Of a stretch of DNA of 64,000 bases, positions 63,504 to 64,000 are shown in pieces. The DNA is taken from positions 431,084 to 495,083 of the forward strand of contig NZ_LXUK01000022.1 of assembly GCF_013072695.1 (NCBI RefSeq), in the 5' to 3' direction. Each line of letters starts with the position of its first letter. Position 1 is the first letter of the stretch. This stretch comes from Acinetobacter sp. Ac_5812 (GTDB taxonomy: Bacteria > Pseudomonadota > Gammaproteobacteria > Pseudomonadales > Moraxellaceae). The position numbers were made by a program, and so were the translations under genes. The notes under the pieces were generated by a model. It was not told the DNA's origin. It made no database searches and saw only the letters and a list, made by a program, of their open reading frames with translations.

Positions 63504-64000
63504 ATGAATATTTGGTCAATTGTTTGCTTGATCTGGACGCTGCTTGCATACATTGTGGCAAAGCGTGTCTATCAACAGCATCCTCAGCTCTGGTTATCTC
63601 CTGCGATTAGTGTGCCTGTAGTCACGATTCTGTTGATGGCGATCTTTGGCATTTCATATCAAACTTACGCGCAAGATACGCAGTGGATTGTAAATCTACT
63701 CGGACCAGCAACAGTGGCATTCGCCGTGCCAATTTACCGTTATCGAGAAACGATTCGTAAAAACTTGGGTGTCTTGTCGATTGCGATTGTGGTTGGGATG
63801 AGTGTTGGTGTGATGTCGGCCTACGAGATGGCAAAGTTATTTCATTTTAGCCCTGAAGTGACCAATAGTCTGATGGCACGCTCTATCTCAACACCTTTTG
63901 CCATGATTTTAGCAGAAGATATTCATGGTTCAGCCGCTTTGGTGTCTTTATTTACAGTGATTACAGGCTTGGTTGGGATGATTTGTGGCGATGCCATTTT
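63504..64000 (+). CDS. cidB: CidB/LrgB family membrane protein (truncated by the window end)
   Basis: About 165 N-terminal residues of an LrgB/CidB protein (usually about 230). Several TM helices and the conserved LLGPATVAFAVPIYRYRE (about 65-82) and ARSISTPFAMILAEDIHGSAAL are present. It starts 10 bp after cidA. The C-terminus is outside the window. Confidence 0.88.
   Translation, partial: MNIWSIVCLIWTLLAYIVAKRVYQQHPQLWLSPAISVPVVTILLMAIFGISYQTYAQDTQWIVNLLGPATVAFAVPIYRYRETIRKNLGVLSIAIVVGMSVGVMSAYEMAKLFHFSPEVTNSLMARSISTPFAMILAEDIHGSAALVSLFTVITGLVGMICGDAI

Noticed and set aside
1..64000. Mobile elements, CRISPR arrays, tRNA or rRNA genes
   Set aside because: I found no transposase or integrase reading frame, no regularly spaced repeats, and no tRNA-like cloverleaf; composition and gene style look uniform along the window.

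Overview
The window is chromosomal DNA from a gammaproteobacterium, most likely a non-model member of Acinetobacter. It is AT-rich, and it carries the HphA/Slam/HphR haem-capture locus, a zrlA-zigA zinc-starvation pair, LysR-cidAB and many AraC/LuxR/MerR/LysR-controlled oxidoreductase clusters that I associate with that genus. I saw no tRNA, rRNA, CRISPR array, insertion sequence or phage gene.

Layout. 1-673: N-terminal part of a copper P1B-ATPase (copA) behind a CueR-type promoter. 0.9-8 kb: an SDR/Baeyer-Villiger monooxygenase pair with a divergent AraC regulator, a LuxR regulator, an amidase and a frameshifted M28 peptidase. 8-14.1 kb: a metal-sensing two-component system with CusR-like boxes, a small exported peptide, then a DoxX gene divergent from a bufferin/HvfA-like operon (Cys-repeat precursor, DUF692 MNIO enzyme, DUF2063 partner, ECF sigma, zinc-finger anti-sigma). 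14.3-24.5 kb: a membrane-lipid modification cluster (desaturase, flavin oxidase, DUF1365, two CFA-synthase-like methyltransferases, DUF1295, histidine kinase) converging on its response regulator and companion genes (chalcone-isomerase-like, Roadblock-like, NTF2-like lipoprotein).

25-34.4 kb: an oxidoreductase/hydrolase cluster around a small MerR regulator. Six promoters here carry the same TTAAAG-type dyad in a 19-bp spacer, so a complete MerR regulon can be read from sequence. It contains two cytosolic/exported paralogue pairs (acetoacetate-decarboxylase-like and DJ-1/PfpI-like). 34.5-36.2 kb: azoreductase and a divergent LysR gene. 36.2-45.8 kb: a Fur-controlled haem locus (FecI-FecR, STN-type TonB receptor, hemophore hphA, Slam exporter, TonB, haem oxygenase, DUF454), with a terminator hairpin between hphA and its exporter.

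45.9-54.5 kb: HAD phosphatase, MFS transporter, SRPBCC protein, AraC regulator with a divergent hydrolase, a bd-type quinol oxidase with a 35-residue third subunit, and a His-rich DUF2946-like protein. 54.8-58.4 kb: a zinc-starvation pair (zrlA-like peptidase, zigA-like GTPase) behind a perfect 40-bp palindrome holding two overlapping Zur-like boxes, then a Fur-preceded siderophore-interacting reductase. 58.5-64 kb: two uncharacterised proteins, YghU glutathione transferase, and cidR-like LysR divergent from cidA and a truncated cidB.

Metal handling is a recurring theme: copper at copA, the two-component system and the bufferin operon; haem and iron at 36-45 kb and 58 kb; zinc at 55-57 kb. 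The least described parts are the Cys-repeat peptide operon, the lipid-modification cluster and the MerR regulon.
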